Positions 32,366-44,066 of a DNA stretch of 53,780 bases are shown in pieces. Position numbers and translations under genes: made by a program. Below the pieces are notes generated by a model. The model ran no database searches. It was not told the DNA's origin and saw nothing but the letters and a program-made list of their open reading frames with translations. The stretch lies in the NCBI RefSeq assembly GCF_000275845.1, contig NW_006766980.1, forward strand, positions 1-53,780, given 5' to 3'. The stretch comes from Dichomitus squalens LYAD-421 SS1. Taxonomy: Eukaryota; Basidiomycota; Agaricomycetes; Polyporales; Polyporaceae. Each line of letters starts with the position of its first letter. The stretch's first letter is position 1.

Positions 32366-33021
32366 ATGCCGCGCGTTCCATACGTACCCGAAGACACTCC
32401 GGGACCCATCGCGGACGAGATCCGTGTTAGGCGGGGTGGAAGGGGTCTTTCTCCTTTGGATACCATGCTTCTTAATGCGCCACCTATCGCGGAGGGATGG
32501 TCGAAGCTGCTTGGGGCGATTCGGACAAAGAGTACGCTGGAGGACGACCTCAGGGAGATCATAGTAAGTGGGGAATACCGGTCCTCCTCCAGCGCAGCCG
32601 ACTTACTCACAAGCGCGGGCATATGTAGATCCTGCGAGTCGCCGCTCGGAACAAGGCGTCGTTCGAATGGGTCCAGCACGAGCCGGTTGCTCGGGCGGCT
32701 GGCCTGACCACTGAACAGCTCGCTCGTGTCGGTGCTGTCACTGCGAGTATCAGCGGGGAGGGGGAGGGCCAGCTATCTTCCATCCAAGCTGCAGCGCTGC
32801 AATTGGCTGATAGCATGACGGTCAACGTGCATTTTCAGGATGCCGAGTTCGATGCCCTTCGGCTCGCGTTCGTCGCGCAGGGAGACGAGGAGGCGGTCGT
32901 GAGCCGCAAGATGGTTGAGGCGGTGGCAACGTGCGCGGCGTACAACATGGTCAGCCGTTTCCTCGTTGCGCTTGATGTGGACGACCGGGCCGATGTGCCC
33001 TGCCCTGTGCCGTCGCTGTGA
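32366..33021 (+). CDS. AhpD/carboxymuconolactone-decarboxylase-like protein 1, copy B
   Basis: Two exons, 32366-32563 and 32629-33021, encode 196 residues. The start MPRVPYVPEDTPG and the helical segment ILRVAARNKASFEWVQHEPVARAAGL with TTEQLARV are typical of fungal proteins in the AhpD-like/carboxymuconolactone decarboxylase superfamily. The catalytic CxxC/His pair of classical AhpD is not evident here, so peroxidase activity should not be assumed. The C-terminal helix has EAVATCAAYNMVSRFLVALD. The upstream DNA of this copy is the N-gap, so its promoter is not in view. The protein is identical in type to the right-arm copy (52981-53636), with an S/P difference near the C-terminus. It is followed at 580 bp by a second, broken gene of the same family. 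Confidence 0.82.
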
Positions 33022-33604
33022 GTGGCTGGAAGTTTGGGAGTGTCGACGATGTTCTATCCCTGTGGTGAACGTACGTGGATGCTATTTCTGACGTCGACTG
33101 TGCACAGGCTCATGACAGCGGTTAAGTGTAGTGCTTGGACAGTGCCAACTCACCGGGCCCCAGCGCATCGTTGCCGACGGGGTAATGACGAGTCTCATGC
33201 AGGACGTTGGTGGAGGTGGGGTAGGTGCAATAAATCGACCGCAGCCGTCTATGCAATTTCCAGAGTGAATGGTACGCGGCTGGGAGTGCAAGGCGTTTGA
33301 GATGTAACCTGAATGGTGCAAAACAGGAGGATCGCCGATTGTCTGAAGCGTTGATAGCAAAAGGTCTTCGATGTGGAGGTTGCTTAAATCATCCCAAGCC
33401 TATGATCCACTCCATGCCTAAGAGATCACCTGGACGAGGTAGAAGCATTCTCATGATAGGGTTCACCGTCGTGGTGAAGCCGTTTGCGCGCTCGCTCACC
33501 ACACGGTGTGCGAGAGAACCTTATCGGTCAGACCATCGCTCATCCAGCTCCTACACTAGCCGCCAGAACTCGAGGCTCCAACAAACTCAGACGAACACCA
33601 TACA

Positions 33605-33994
33605 ATGTCTCGAGTCCCACCCGTACCATTAGAAACACCGGGACTCATCGCCGAAGATATCCGTGCACTACTATGGGGCAGTCACAAGGGCCTAGAGCCC
33701 CTCATCACCACCCTTCTCCATGCACCTCCCGTCGCAGAAGGGTGGTCGAAGCTGATCGAAGCTGATGGGTGCGATTCGGATGGGCAGTACTCTGGACGAT
33801 GAGTTACGGGAGAGAATGGTAAGTAGGCCCGCTCCGCTGAGTGCGCAGCGGTGTATGCCCAGATCCTTCGTATCGCCGCTCTCAACAAGGCCTCCTTTGA
33901 GTGGGTCCAGCGCGAGACACTCGGTAGAGCAGCGGGCCTGTCTACAGAGCAGCTACAGCTGGTTGCGGAATTTATGCCAGCCGTCTCCGACTGA
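33605..33994 (+). pseudogene. AhpD/CMD-like protein 2, left-arm broken copy
   Basis: The first 50 codons match the intact right-arm gene (52398 downwards). At 33746-33765 a 10-bp unit (TCGAAGCTGA) is present twice, shifting the frame to a stop at 33799. Beyond this point the sequence is still homologous but clearly more diverged. The intron (33819-33862, 44 nt, GTAAGT donor) is shorter than in the right copy, and exon 2 keeps ILRIAALNKASFEWVQ and LSTEQ before similarity ends near 33944. A stop follows at 33992. About 115 C-terminal codons are missing. No full-length product is possible. Confidence 0.82.
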
Positions 33995-35333
33995 CGCTCG
34001 TGCACTTTCTGCATCGTAAAATGAAACAAATTCCATAAATCGCCCTGCACTATCGAGCACCTAGTTTACAAGGTATTCGACCCTTCTAGCTCTATAAGAG
34101 CCTGAAACATGATGAACGAAGGTGATCCACGATGTTCGCAGAAGGCACCTTACAAGGACCTCATGGGCGCTACTTTGGGCAGGTAGGCCGGAGCGAATGG
34201 ACAGGCTCTCAAGAGCAGAAGAGACAAAATTTGGACTGGAATGAATTCCAAAGACAGTTTTGATAGCCCATACAGTCTATTGAAGACAGTTGTGTGGAAA
34301 GGGTGCCTCCAGAAAATCGGAACTAGGTGCTACTTGAACGCTGCCTCTACCGGCGTTGCATAAGAGTTGATGAGGTGTCTGCTGACGAAGTTGGTTCTGA
34401 AAAGGTATCATGAGCCTATATAGACACTCTATTACAGATATGAGAGTGGGGAGACGACATTGAAGCGCACAAGAGTCACGAAGATACGCCGATGCCTGAA
34501 CCTCTTCCGGTGCTTGATGCGCTGGCAAGAGCCAGGAAGCAGACTGCCTACTGCTCTGGCCGAGAATGTGTAACATCTTCCTATAAACCCACAAAACTTA
34601 CTATAAATGAGCCATATACTTTCATAAGTGACGTTGCAAGGCGGTGCGCAGATGCCTGAGCGAGAAACCTCATCGCCCATAGGGAGCTTCTAGTGATTTC
34701 CCTCGAAGGGCACAAGTCGGGAACCAGGAGTCCTACGCTCTCCACTCAAGTTCGTGAGGTCTCGTACTCGCTGCTATAGGGATTATGCAAAGTTTATAGA
34801 ACACAGGGGAGCAGAATCGCGAGTGCATGAATTGTTTGATTTTTTCGATTTTTTCGATTTTTCCCTGGTCGAAACTGCGTCGGAGTTGGTCGGGCATAAA
34901 TTTCGCAACCAGCTGTAGCAGGAGCGACGTCAAAGCGCCTGAGTCCCGCATCCACTGAGTCATCGGCACGCCCCGGTGGCCTGCTCCGGAACTCGAGGTC
35001 GTAAACAGAGAGTTGTTCTGCGTGTCTCCTTGGCAGTGCTGTGATTGTGCAAATTTGATGATCGGTGCGTTCTACGGCGCATGTTCGCGGTGATTTCTCG
35101 CCCCTTGTATGTTGTTGACAGATTTAGCGGTACGTTTGTGGACTCCATCGTCGCGTGGGCGGAGAGGGATCACATATGATTGGGCAGATACAAGTACAGG
35201 ACAAGGCACTATGGGAATGACAGTCGTCGGAATCAACGAACGAGAGTATGAAAAGCACCGCAAGCGAAATCGAGGCCGTATACATAATTCCGACGTGCTT
35301 AGACTTACGAGTTGCAAAGCGGAAGAGGGCTTA
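33995..35333. other. spacer next to the left arm, no gene recognised
   Basis: AT-richer than its surroundings, with no supported gene. It includes a short tandem repeat at 34838-34864. The right end is the 3' flank of the WD40 gene. No counterpart of this stretch was noticed beside the right arm. Confidence 0.4.
34838..34864. repeat. 9-bp tandem repeat, about three units
   Basis: The unit GATTTTTTC is present twice exactly and a third time with one T fewer. It is a simple microsatellite-like tract with no visible role. Confidence 0.8.
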
Positions 35334-36775
35334 TCAATCTTCCACGAACTCATCTGGCAGGACGTCCTGCAGCCGACGGCCCAAGACCGTTCCATTCCCT
35401 GCTGCGGACCACAACATCGTCCCATCCGGAGTGAACGCAACATGCGACACCCAGTGACCATGGTCGGAGAGCGTCGTCAAGCATGCTCCATCACTCGTTC
35501 TCCATACCCTCACCGTCTTGTCATTAGATCCAGAGGCGATGTACTTTCCGCACGGGGAGAAGCAAGCCCCCGTCACCCGCCCCTCGTGCCCTTCCAGCGA
35601 CTGCACCGTCGCACCCGTATCCGCATCCCATATCTTCACTGCGTTGTCGCCCGTTGAGAGCAGCAGCCGGCCGTCCGGAGAAAACACCACACAGCGGATT
35701 GGCACATTTTCGTGCGCCTGCCAAAACAGAGGCTCCCGTCCAGTCGCGACGTTCCAAACGTGGAGCATCCCATCCTTATATCCAACAGCGATGTGTGCAC
35801 TCTCCGGGCTAAATGCGGCTCGAAGAAAACATGCCTCGATGTCCCGATGCAAGGGGAATGCGAGGTATGCACTAGCGATAACATCCCAAACTCCAGAGGC
35901 GTTCCCCTTGTGGATGAGCAGCCAGCGGCTGTCAGGGGAGAATAGGGGCTCGACGTGTGTCTTCTTTTCGGCGCCATGTAGGGGTAGTAACTGGAATGTT
36001 CGTGCATCCCAGAGCCGTAGAGTGCTGTCGATGTCTCGGGTCGCAATATAAGCGCCGTCGCTGGACCACGCGCACTTGCTGCAGGGAGCAGCATGACCTT
36101 CGAGAGAGGCGACTTGGTGTGCGCTGCCGCTGATGTCCCAGATTGCGACCTTCCGATCTTCACCTGCGGACGCGATGTATCGGCTGTCTGGGGAGAACGC
36201 GAGATCCCGGACCTGTCCGTCATGGGCGATCCACTCTTGCGAGATACATGCATCTCGAGCACCCCACAGGATGATCGTAGAATCATCGGAGGCCGTCGCT
36301 ACCCAGCGCCCATCTGAAGAGACGACAAGTGAGGTGACGCTCGCGTCATGCCCAGGCTTACCAGCTGAGCTGCCCCAGTCAATGTTCGAGTCAGAACCAT
36401 GGCCGGTGGATACAACTCACAGTATTGAATGTCTTCACTGAGCGCCCAATTCGCGCGTAGCGGACGAAGCAACCTGCTGAACTCGTCGGACCAGGATATC
36501 GTCTTGCGCGCATTCAAGATGCCTTTGGGAACAGCCAATAGTACGCGGTGAAAGCCGAGCATGACCTTCTCCATGGCTGCAAAGAGCTCCTGGGTGGCAA
36601 GTCGACGACATTGCGTGTACAAATCTCCAACGCCGTAATCCCAGAAGACTAGAGTGATATCTCTTATTGCTGTCTGTTGCAAGAAGTGTATGGCACGTTG
36701 GACGTTATTGGTATTGGCTCGTCTCCACCATGTTAAGGAGGTCTGGCGATCCTTGCCTGATTGAGGGAGCGGCAT
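35334..36775 (-). CDS. WD40-repeat protein
   Basis: Two exons, 36775-36421 and 36364-35334, encode 461 residues with this start. The 56-nt intron uses a GTGAGT donor and the second of two CAG acceptors; the choice joins EDIQYSGKPGHDASV in the WD40 frame. About residues 1-118 are a helical region (QELFAAMEKVMLGFHRVLLAV, LLRPLRANWALSEDIQY) seen in front of WD40 propellers in basidiomycete families. The rest contains seven to eight WD repeats, enough for one beta-propeller. Examples are SPDSRYIASAGEDRKVAIWD and SPCGKYIASGSNDKTVRVWR; the last repeat is degenerate and lacks WD. It should be a protein-binding scaffold; the partner is unknown. The start is uncertain: the truncated F-box-like gene ends just 175 bp upstream on the same strand, so a larger ancestral 5' region may have been lost. 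Confidence 0.8.
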
Positions 36776-36950
36776 AGAGGACGGTTCTGATTTAGATTAT
36801 GAGGTATACAACTAAGAGACGGGATGAAATACGGACGAGTATGTTCCCCAATCGCAAGCGGACTGTTCATCGCCCGTAGAGCTAACTGAAACAGCAGCCC
36901 TGTAACACATGGGTTCACATGTTGAAGTATCTGGAACGAAACTCAGAGAG

Positions 36951-37637
36951 TCACAATCGAGGGGCACAGATGATCACGATAACGCTCACATTCAGCGTTC
37001 GCAGCTGCAATCGACGGGACCGATCACGTTTCTCCAGAGGATTTTCGGCAAGTAATATGAGACGCTCGCAGGTGAGGTTTTCGATGTTCGGAAAGGCTGA
37101 CAGAAAGAGAAGGAAGGCTGATTCCGTTTGGAACCTAACACCGCGGATAGTGAGGCTTCGGACGCTATACACAAGTTGCAGATCGGGCGGGAGGAGCTGG
37201 CTGCTGACCCAAAACACAGTTGTGTCCCCCTTGAATGCGACATGACGGAGACCGGGGAGGTTGGACAGCAGAGGAAACGGAGAGAATCCGGCCCACGGAA
37301 ACGACAGAGATCGGACAAGAGTCTGGAGGTGTGGCTGAGCTTGGACAGCGTCGTAGAACTTCTTGAACTGTTCCTGGGTCTGTAGATCGACATTGACGAA
37401 GAGGAAGAAGCGGCTACGGGGATGGAGCTGGCTGCAGGTGAGGGCAAGCGCACACAGCGTGGTCTTTTCGTCGGAGCAGTAGTCTATGGCCCTCTCGATG
37501 ACCTCCCATGGAAGAGCGGGAGACGGCGTGGTGGGATGCAGGGAGTTCGCAAGGTCGTTCCATGAAGAGGGCATTTGTCGTCGGTTGGTGCTGCGGCGAG
37601 CTCGAGATGAGTAGGGGTGCTCAATCCTTGAGGCCAC
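36951..37637 (-). CDS. F-box-like protein, probably truncated
   Basis: A 228-codon frame begins with a basic low-complexity leader, then an F-box-like segment at about residues 40-85 (ALPWEVIERAIDYCSDEKTTL, LALTCSQLHPRSRFFLFVNVDL). Leucine-rich repeat-like strands follow (LVRSLSFPW, LPGLRHVAF, VRSLTIRGVRF, FPNIENLTCERL). Agaricomycete members with this start are usually about twice as long and carry more leucine-rich repeats, so this copy looks cut short. A GTGAGC donor at 36989-36988 would change only the last residues, because the frame closes soon after any acceptor I could find. Proteins of this type are expected to be SCF substrate adaptors, but a truncated one may be inactive. Confidence 0.6.
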   Translation of the reverse strand: MASRIEHPYSSRARRSTNRRQMPSSWNDLANSLHPTTPSPALPWEVIERAIDYCSDEKTTLCALALTCSQLHPRSRFFLFVNVDLQTQEQFKKFYDAVQAQPHLQTLVRSLSFPWAGFSPFPLLSNLPGLRHVAFKGDTTVFWVSSQLLPPDLQLVYSVRSLTIRGVRFQTESAFLLFLSAFPNIENLTCERLILLAENPLEKRDRSRRLQLRTLNVSVIVIICAPRL

Positions 37638-38265
37638 TGGTCGCGTTGAGAGGCAATTGATGGGGGCTGCAGCGCTGATGGACTAGCCGAGTGCCCCGCA
37701 TTTGGCAAGCGAGCGACGTCTTCGCGTTCCTTCCCATTTTACGGGCTACCGCTCTCAACAAGATAGCGGAAAACATGAATTTGAGTTATATCGAAGGAGA
37801 GCCGTCTTAGTCGATTGACACCAATGTCGAGGGACTTTGTGCGGAAGGACCAGTGTTAGCATCGCTGCAGAGCTTTCGGAGACGAGTTGAGCGGCTAGTC
37901 TCTGCTAGCCCAATCGGTCCGCAATTGCCTCTCAACGCGACCGGTGAGCAGTGGCCTCAAGGACTGAGCAGCTCTATTTAGGGACAAGCAACAGTAGCCT
38001 TGGAACAGTTGCAGGACCGAAGATACTGTAGAAAATGCGCAGGCATCCACTGACTGGCAAGTACTGTCCAGCTCCGAACTCGTAAGCGCTGGCGGCGCCT
38101 CTGGGCTCGCATGGGTCTCGGAGATCGAGGCCAGCTCTCGCCGTCTCGCCGCTGTTCCCACTGCCTTCCCTCTTTCCCTCCACACGACGCCCGACCTCCC
38201 TCTGCACCCATCGGAGTCTCGCACTCCCCCACTTTCCTTACTTCCAACCACTGTAACGACTCCTC
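37638..38265. promoter_or_regulatory. intergenic with CT-rich leader of the LEA2-like gene
   Basis: No gene is seen. The last 110 bp before the ATG at 38266 are strongly pyrimidine-rich (runs such as CTTCCCTCTTTCCCTCC and CCCCCACTTTCCTTACTTCC), a feature common just upstream of starts in well-expressed fungal genes. The upstream part holds the promoter side of the F-box-like gene on the other strand. Confidence 0.4.
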
Positions 38266-39742
38266 ATGGACTACGACCGCAAATCGACCGTCTCCTCCTT
38301 CTACGGCGGCCGCCGGAGCGGCGACGCCCTCAACACCGACTTCCCCATCCCCGCAGGAGCGGCGCCCCCCGCCCGTCCACGCGCCGACTCGTCCTCGTCG
38401 TTCTACGGAAGCGCCAACAGGCACTCGCGAGCGGACTTGTACGACGCTGCCGGTCCCGGGGCGGGGTACAACCAGAGCTCGTACTTCGATGCTGGGCGGA
38501 CGGAGCCGATCAAAGGAGGCGGGGGCGAGGAGACGGCGTGGGACGTGTACGCGGACTTCAACAATGCCGGACCGCGGTACTCGACAGCGTTTGGGATGGG
38601 TGACACCGGGTACGTGTGCTGGACTTGGTGAGGAATCGGAGAAGGGATGAGCTTATGCCGCAGAAGCTATCGTCAAGTGCCTTCCCCCACACCATATAGC
38701 CCGCAAACGGCTGGGTGAGTTATGTCTGCTATAGATCAAGTTCGGAACCTGAGGTATCGTGGGGCAGATACGCCAAGCCATCAACAGCATCTCTCAATGA
38801 ACAGCAGCCAGGAGGTGTCGAGATGGTGACGGTACCGGCGCTGGGGCCGGAGTGGAAGGCGGAGGAGCTGCACGGCATGTCCAAGAAGGCCAAGCGGGAA
38901 GAAAAGCTCGAGAACATCTCCTCGAAATGGAAGAGGTGGAGACGTGATGAAGATGGCCTTTGCGGAAAGTGGTTCACCAGGAGGTTCACCGCCTGGTTTA
39001 TCTTCGGCCTCTGCGCTGCGTGCGTATCTCTGCCACTTTATGCCCTCCGCGAACTACGGCTGAGAGAGAATGGTACAGAATCGCTATCGTCCTGGCGTTC
39101 ACAATCCCCCGCGTCCCCTCATTCAGCACGAACCAGCTGCAGCCCCTCTCGCCCGCCACGGCCCCCTTCAACACCACCGTCCCCACCGAGTTCAGCCGCG
39201 CGCCCGCCAACTTCTCCTTCCCAGGCATGATGAAGCTCCAGGCCGACACCGGCAGCAATTTCCTCCCGCTGACGTTCAAGAACATCCACGCTTCCGTGTT
39301 TGATCTGACAACGGGCCGGCAGGTCGCGTCGGGCGATACCGGCCACCTCACCATACCCGCGAAGAAGTTCCCGATCGTCCAGCTCAACCTGAACTTCACG
39401 TACTCGGCCGTGAATGACTCGGACATCACATGTGCGTTCAATTTGTCTGTAAGGGCGTTGCGTGCGGATCTCGTGACGCTGTCGTATAGGGAATAACTGG
39501 TACAACGGCTGCAAGAACAAGGCTACGGAGATCAATGGTACGCGCCCCGGTACGTACCTACTTTCACTAATGTCCCGAGTACCTCTTGTGTGAGTACTCA
39601 CGAACCGTGTCCATACTATGCAGCCGTTCAATTCAGTCTTAACCTCGACATGAAGATCGCAGGCCTCATTGGGACAAAGCACGCGTCTACACAAGTTACG
39701 AACGCGGAGTGCCCTATTGAGCTCCCCACGAACTCCGTCTGA
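38266..39742 (+). CDS. single-pass type II membrane protein, LEA2/NDR1-like fold suspected
   Basis: Six exons: 38266-38609, 38664-38714, 38768-39019, 39079-39431, 39490-39549, 39624-39742, giving 392 residues. The N-terminal half is a polar, cytosolic tail rich in Ser/Gly/Tyr, with a basic stretch KKAKREEKLENISSKWKRWRR. One transmembrane helix at about 206-233 (WFIFGLCAAAIAIVLAFTIP) is made by joining exons 3 and 4. The outer domain of about 160 residues has an N-terminal Thr/Asn/Pro stalk, then beta strands (PLTFKNIHASVFDLTTG, GHLTIPAKKFPIVQLNLNF) reminiscent of LEA14/NDR1 domains, ending NAECPIELPTNSV. The acceptor at 38767 was chosen over one at 38734, which would leave a 20-nt intron. Function unknown; a cell-surface role is inferred. 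Confidence 0.85.
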
Positions 39743-40183
39743 ACGGTCCCTTCCGTGTCCTGTTTGCCAGCGCGGAGTTTGCGACTCGTTCATTTGGATA
39801 TTTTATTGCTGTGCTTTTCGTTTACTTTTGCTACTGCAGCTACCTGGACTTTCGTGACAGAGAGACGGACGTTTTGCTTGCCCACGAGACAGACAGACCC
39901 AACGACCTCATCTTATAATGGTTTCGGCACTCATCTCGACTGCATTGTTTTCTCATCTAGTAGCGTATGCCATCGTATTCTCGGACATATTTCTTCCTCT
40001 GCGTGCCTATGCGTTCCCATGGACAGTATTCCGGAGGTAGGTGTCATTATTATGCGGCTGACTATACTTACGACTGGGGTAGGCGGACCACTTCGTGACG
40101 AGACAGTGGTGCAGGCCACCGATCGGCTCACCCAATGCTGTGGCTGACGTCCTTAAGACAATTCCTCACCGCAGACTGCTACC
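39743..40183. other. intergenic, no gene recognised
   Basis: It contains the 3' flank of the LEA2-like gene and the leader of the tetraspanin-like gene, both on the plus strand. No strong promoter motif could be assigned. Confidence 0.4.
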
Positions 40184-42055
40184 ATGGCGCCCCGGGTCCC
40201 CTCGAACTCCTCAGCCATCGAGCGCATACAGCGCGCTAGAATCCGCCATCGCTCAGGCGCACGCAGTCCGGAGCCCAAAGAGTCTGTGAACAAGAACAAC
40301 CTCGAAGACAGCGCGTCGGTGTCGGCCAAGCAACGCACGTCGCTCAGCGGGCGCACCGAACGCACAGACCGTACGATTGTTGTCCCAGTCGAGGATGCGG
40401 AAGACCTCGCGCAAGCAGGACCCACGGTCCTCCTGGTGAGGCGTTCGCGCATCTCAACGCGCGGTCTGCCATCGCGGTTCAAGACGCTGCCCAAGCTCCC
40501 GTCCGAGGCTGAGGAGGAAGCGGAGCCGAGTGATTCCTTCGCCCAGAACCACCGGGAGGTCGCGCGCCCTCCACCAATACCCGAGCACGACCCGCGCCCG
40601 CTAGACCCTGTCCCCCTCACCCCACGCTCACTACGTCCCTACCGAGGTGGCTCCGCGCACTCGGTGTATAGCGCCCAGTCTGAGGCTTCGAGACTACCTA
40701 CGCCCAACTATGCCCCCGATATGGTATCTGGGGCAAACGTCATGCGGGGCTTAACTTCGTACTTCCCCCGCCTGCCCGCGTTACCGTTCACCCTCGCCTT
40801 CAACCCGTTCCGCACACGCTCGCGCCCCATCCCCGCGCGGACGGAGTCGGAGGGCTCAACCTACTCGCGCCAGTCGACCTCTACCTGCCGCAGGAGCACC
40901 GTCGCCTTCCTTCAACGCCTGCCTCAACCTCGCTCGTTGGTGGTGGACACCGTGCACGTCCCGATCCCGACAGCGCTCAAAGACAAACGCCCGCTTCTCC
41001 TCTCGACGTGGAGTACCTCGGACAAGTTCACACGCAAGTTCCCCCGTCCCCGCGCTCTCGCGAACGAGAGCTGGCTCGGCCCCGGGGCGAGCTCTGTGTC
41101 CACGTCCGGGAGGACGGACGAGGGCGGGCTGGGGATAGACAGGCCCGCGCGGTGGACGCCGCACAAGTGGTGTCTGGTCGCGTCGGTGTGCACCGTGCTC
41201 GTGTACGGCTCCGCGGGGCTCGTGTGCGCGATCCTGACCTGGTTCGGAGGTACGCCCTCTCCCTTCTGCGCCCCCCCCTCCCCGCGAGCGCACCGTATCT
41301 GTATGCTGACCCTCTTCCCCTCGCGCGCGACAGCATGGAAAGGCGCGGACGTGGCCTACGTCGCCTCCTACGACCTCCTCGTCCTCCTCACCCTCGCCTC
41401 CTCCGTCCTCCTCCTCGCAGCCCTAACCGGCCTCTCCGGCGCGCTCCTCAACTCGCGCCCCCTCCTCGCGCTCTACGCGCTCCTCCTCTGGCCCGCCTTC
41501 CTCGCGCTCCTCCTCGCCGCCTACCCCGCCTACAAGCGCTCCGCCTACGCGCTCGACCGCAAGCTCTCGCGCGCCTGGTCCGAGTACTACACGCCCCTCG
41601 GCCGCCTCGCCATCCAGGACGCGCTCCACTGCTGCGGCTTCCTCACCGCGGCGCACGACGCGGCCCCGAGCGCGCTCTGCTACCCGCGCACGCCGCTGCC
41701 CGGCTGCAAGGGCGCGCTGTGGCGCTTCCAGCGCGCGTGGCTGCGCACGCTCTGCGGCGCGCTCTTCGCCCTCGTCCCGCTGCACGTGCTCAACATCCTC
41801 GTCGCGCTCCTGTGCGCGAACCACGTCACGCGCACGTTCGGGAAGGGCATCACGCCGCGGCGGTACAGGCTGAGCGCGGAAGACGTCCGCGCGGACGCGC
41901 TCGGGCTCATGCAGGTGCTCAGGGAGCGCGGCGTCGGGCCGCTGCGGAGGCCGGGGGTCGCGAGGGCGGGGTCGAGCGCGGCGTCCTTCCGGGAGGACAA
42001 GGTGCGCTACGGCGTTGAGGCGGAGAGGGCTGGGCGCGCGGCCCGTCGGAGATGA
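40184..42055 (+). CDS. tetraspanin-like membrane protein with long N-terminal tail
   Basis: Two exons, 40184-41249 and 41334-42055, encode 595 residues; the 84-nt intron is in frame and would otherwise insert 28 extra residues after TWFGG. The first 340 residues form a disordered, Arg/Ser/Pro-rich cytosolic tail. Then come four transmembrane helices: CLVASVCTVLVYGSAGLVCA, a pair around LLVLLTLASSVLLLAAL and LLALYALLLWPAFLALLLAA, and a last one around LFALVPLHVLNILVALL. Between helices 3 and 4 the large loop carries the tetraspanin CCG motif (C455, C456, G457) and two more Cys in CYPRTPLPGC. Long-tailed members of this kind are typical of basidiomycete Tsp2-type proteins; membrane-organising function is inferred. 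The region 41330-42000 is extremely GC-rich with C/G at third positions. It converges on thioredoxin reductase (119 bp between stops). Confidence 0.85.
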   Translation: MAPRVPSNSSAIERIQRARIRHRSGARSPEPKESVNKNNLEDSASVSAKQRTSLSGRTERTDRTIVVPVEDAEDLAQAGPTVLLVRRSRISTRGLPSRFKTLPKLPSEAEEEAEPSDSFAQNHREVARPPPIPEHDPRPLDPVPLTPRSLRPYRGGSAHSVYSAQSEASRLPTPNYAPDMVSGANVMRGLTSYFPRLPALPFTLAFNPFRTRSRPIPARTESEGSTYSRQSTSTCRRSTVAFLQRLPQPRSLVVDTVHVPIPTALKDKRPLLLSTWSTSDKFTRKFPRPRALANESWLGPGASSVSTSGRTDEGGLGIDRPARWTPHKWCLVASVCTVLVYGSAGLVCAILTWFGGTPSPFCAPPSPRAHRICMLTLFPSRATAWKGADVAYVASYDLLVLLTLASSVLLLAALTGLSGALLNSRPLLALYALLLWPAFLALLLAAYPAYKRSAYALDRKLSRAWSEYYTPLGRLAIQDALHCCGFLTAAHDAAPSALCYPRTPLPGCKGALWRFQRAWLRTLCGALFALVPLHVLNILVALLCANHVTRTFGKGITPRRYRLSAEDVRADALGLMQVLRERGVGPLRRPGVARAGSSAASFREDKVRYGVEAERAGRAARRR

Positions 42056-42174
42056 TGCAGTCCGCGCGAACGATAATTGTGTACGATGTCATGTGCGAAG
42101 CGGTATATACAATCTAATGTCACAAGGCACCTCGAGTGCCACTTGTCTATATTAACCCCAAGCAGCGTCTGCGC

Positions 42175-43943
<1,769 letters not shown>

Positions 43944-44063
43944 CTTGACTGCGGGAGAGGTTGCCGAGGTAGAGTACTTGGCGGACGCAGCGAGGGGGAT
44001 TGCTCTGAAGAGAGCGCGGAAGGGTAGATTGGATGGCCTCAGCGTGGCGAAGGGAAGAGCGAC
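43944..44063 (-). other. AUG-less mitochondrial-type leader in frame with thioredoxin reductase
   Basis: On the minus strand the frame of the reductase stays open for 40 codons upstream of its ATG, back to a TAA at 44066-44064. The encoded peptide is rich in Arg, Ala, Ser and hydrophobics with no acidic residue: LRPSNLPFRALFRAIPLAAS, then AKYSTSATSPAVK just before the Met. This looks like a matrix-targeting presequence. Candidate near-cognate starts are ACG at 44045 (G at -3) and CTG at 44042 (A at -3). No upstream exon with a usable ATG could be spliced in. Expression from a non-AUG start is inference. Confidence 0.5.
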
Positions 44064-44066
44064 TTA

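Larger units (their letters stand above)
31372..33752 (+). repeat. left arm of a large inverted repeat
   Basis: This segment carries the CMD-like gene pair and its intergenic DNA and matches 52250-53729 on the opposite strand. From the first gene through the intergenic region to codon 50 of the second gene only scattered base changes are seen. The match starts near 31372 in the 3' flank of the SUN gene, with weaker similarity slightly further left, and stops abruptly near 33752. The left arm is longer than the right because it includes the N-gap and a second copy of about 480 bp. Confidence 0.85.

Noticed and set aside
31888..32707. long open frames on both strands running through the Ns
   Set aside because: They exist only because N cannot contain a stop. 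No coding statement can be made across the gap.
36733..36918. 61-codon minus-strand frame between the F-box-like and WD40 genes as an extra exon
   Set aside because: It cannot be spliced in frame to either gene: after the possible acceptor at 36900 the F-box-like frame closes within six codons.
41008..42018. 336-codon plus-strand frame and several antisense frames inside the tetraspanin gene
   Set aside because: Extreme GC content at third positions removes stops from all frames. The products are Arg/Ala/Pro-only and lack domains.
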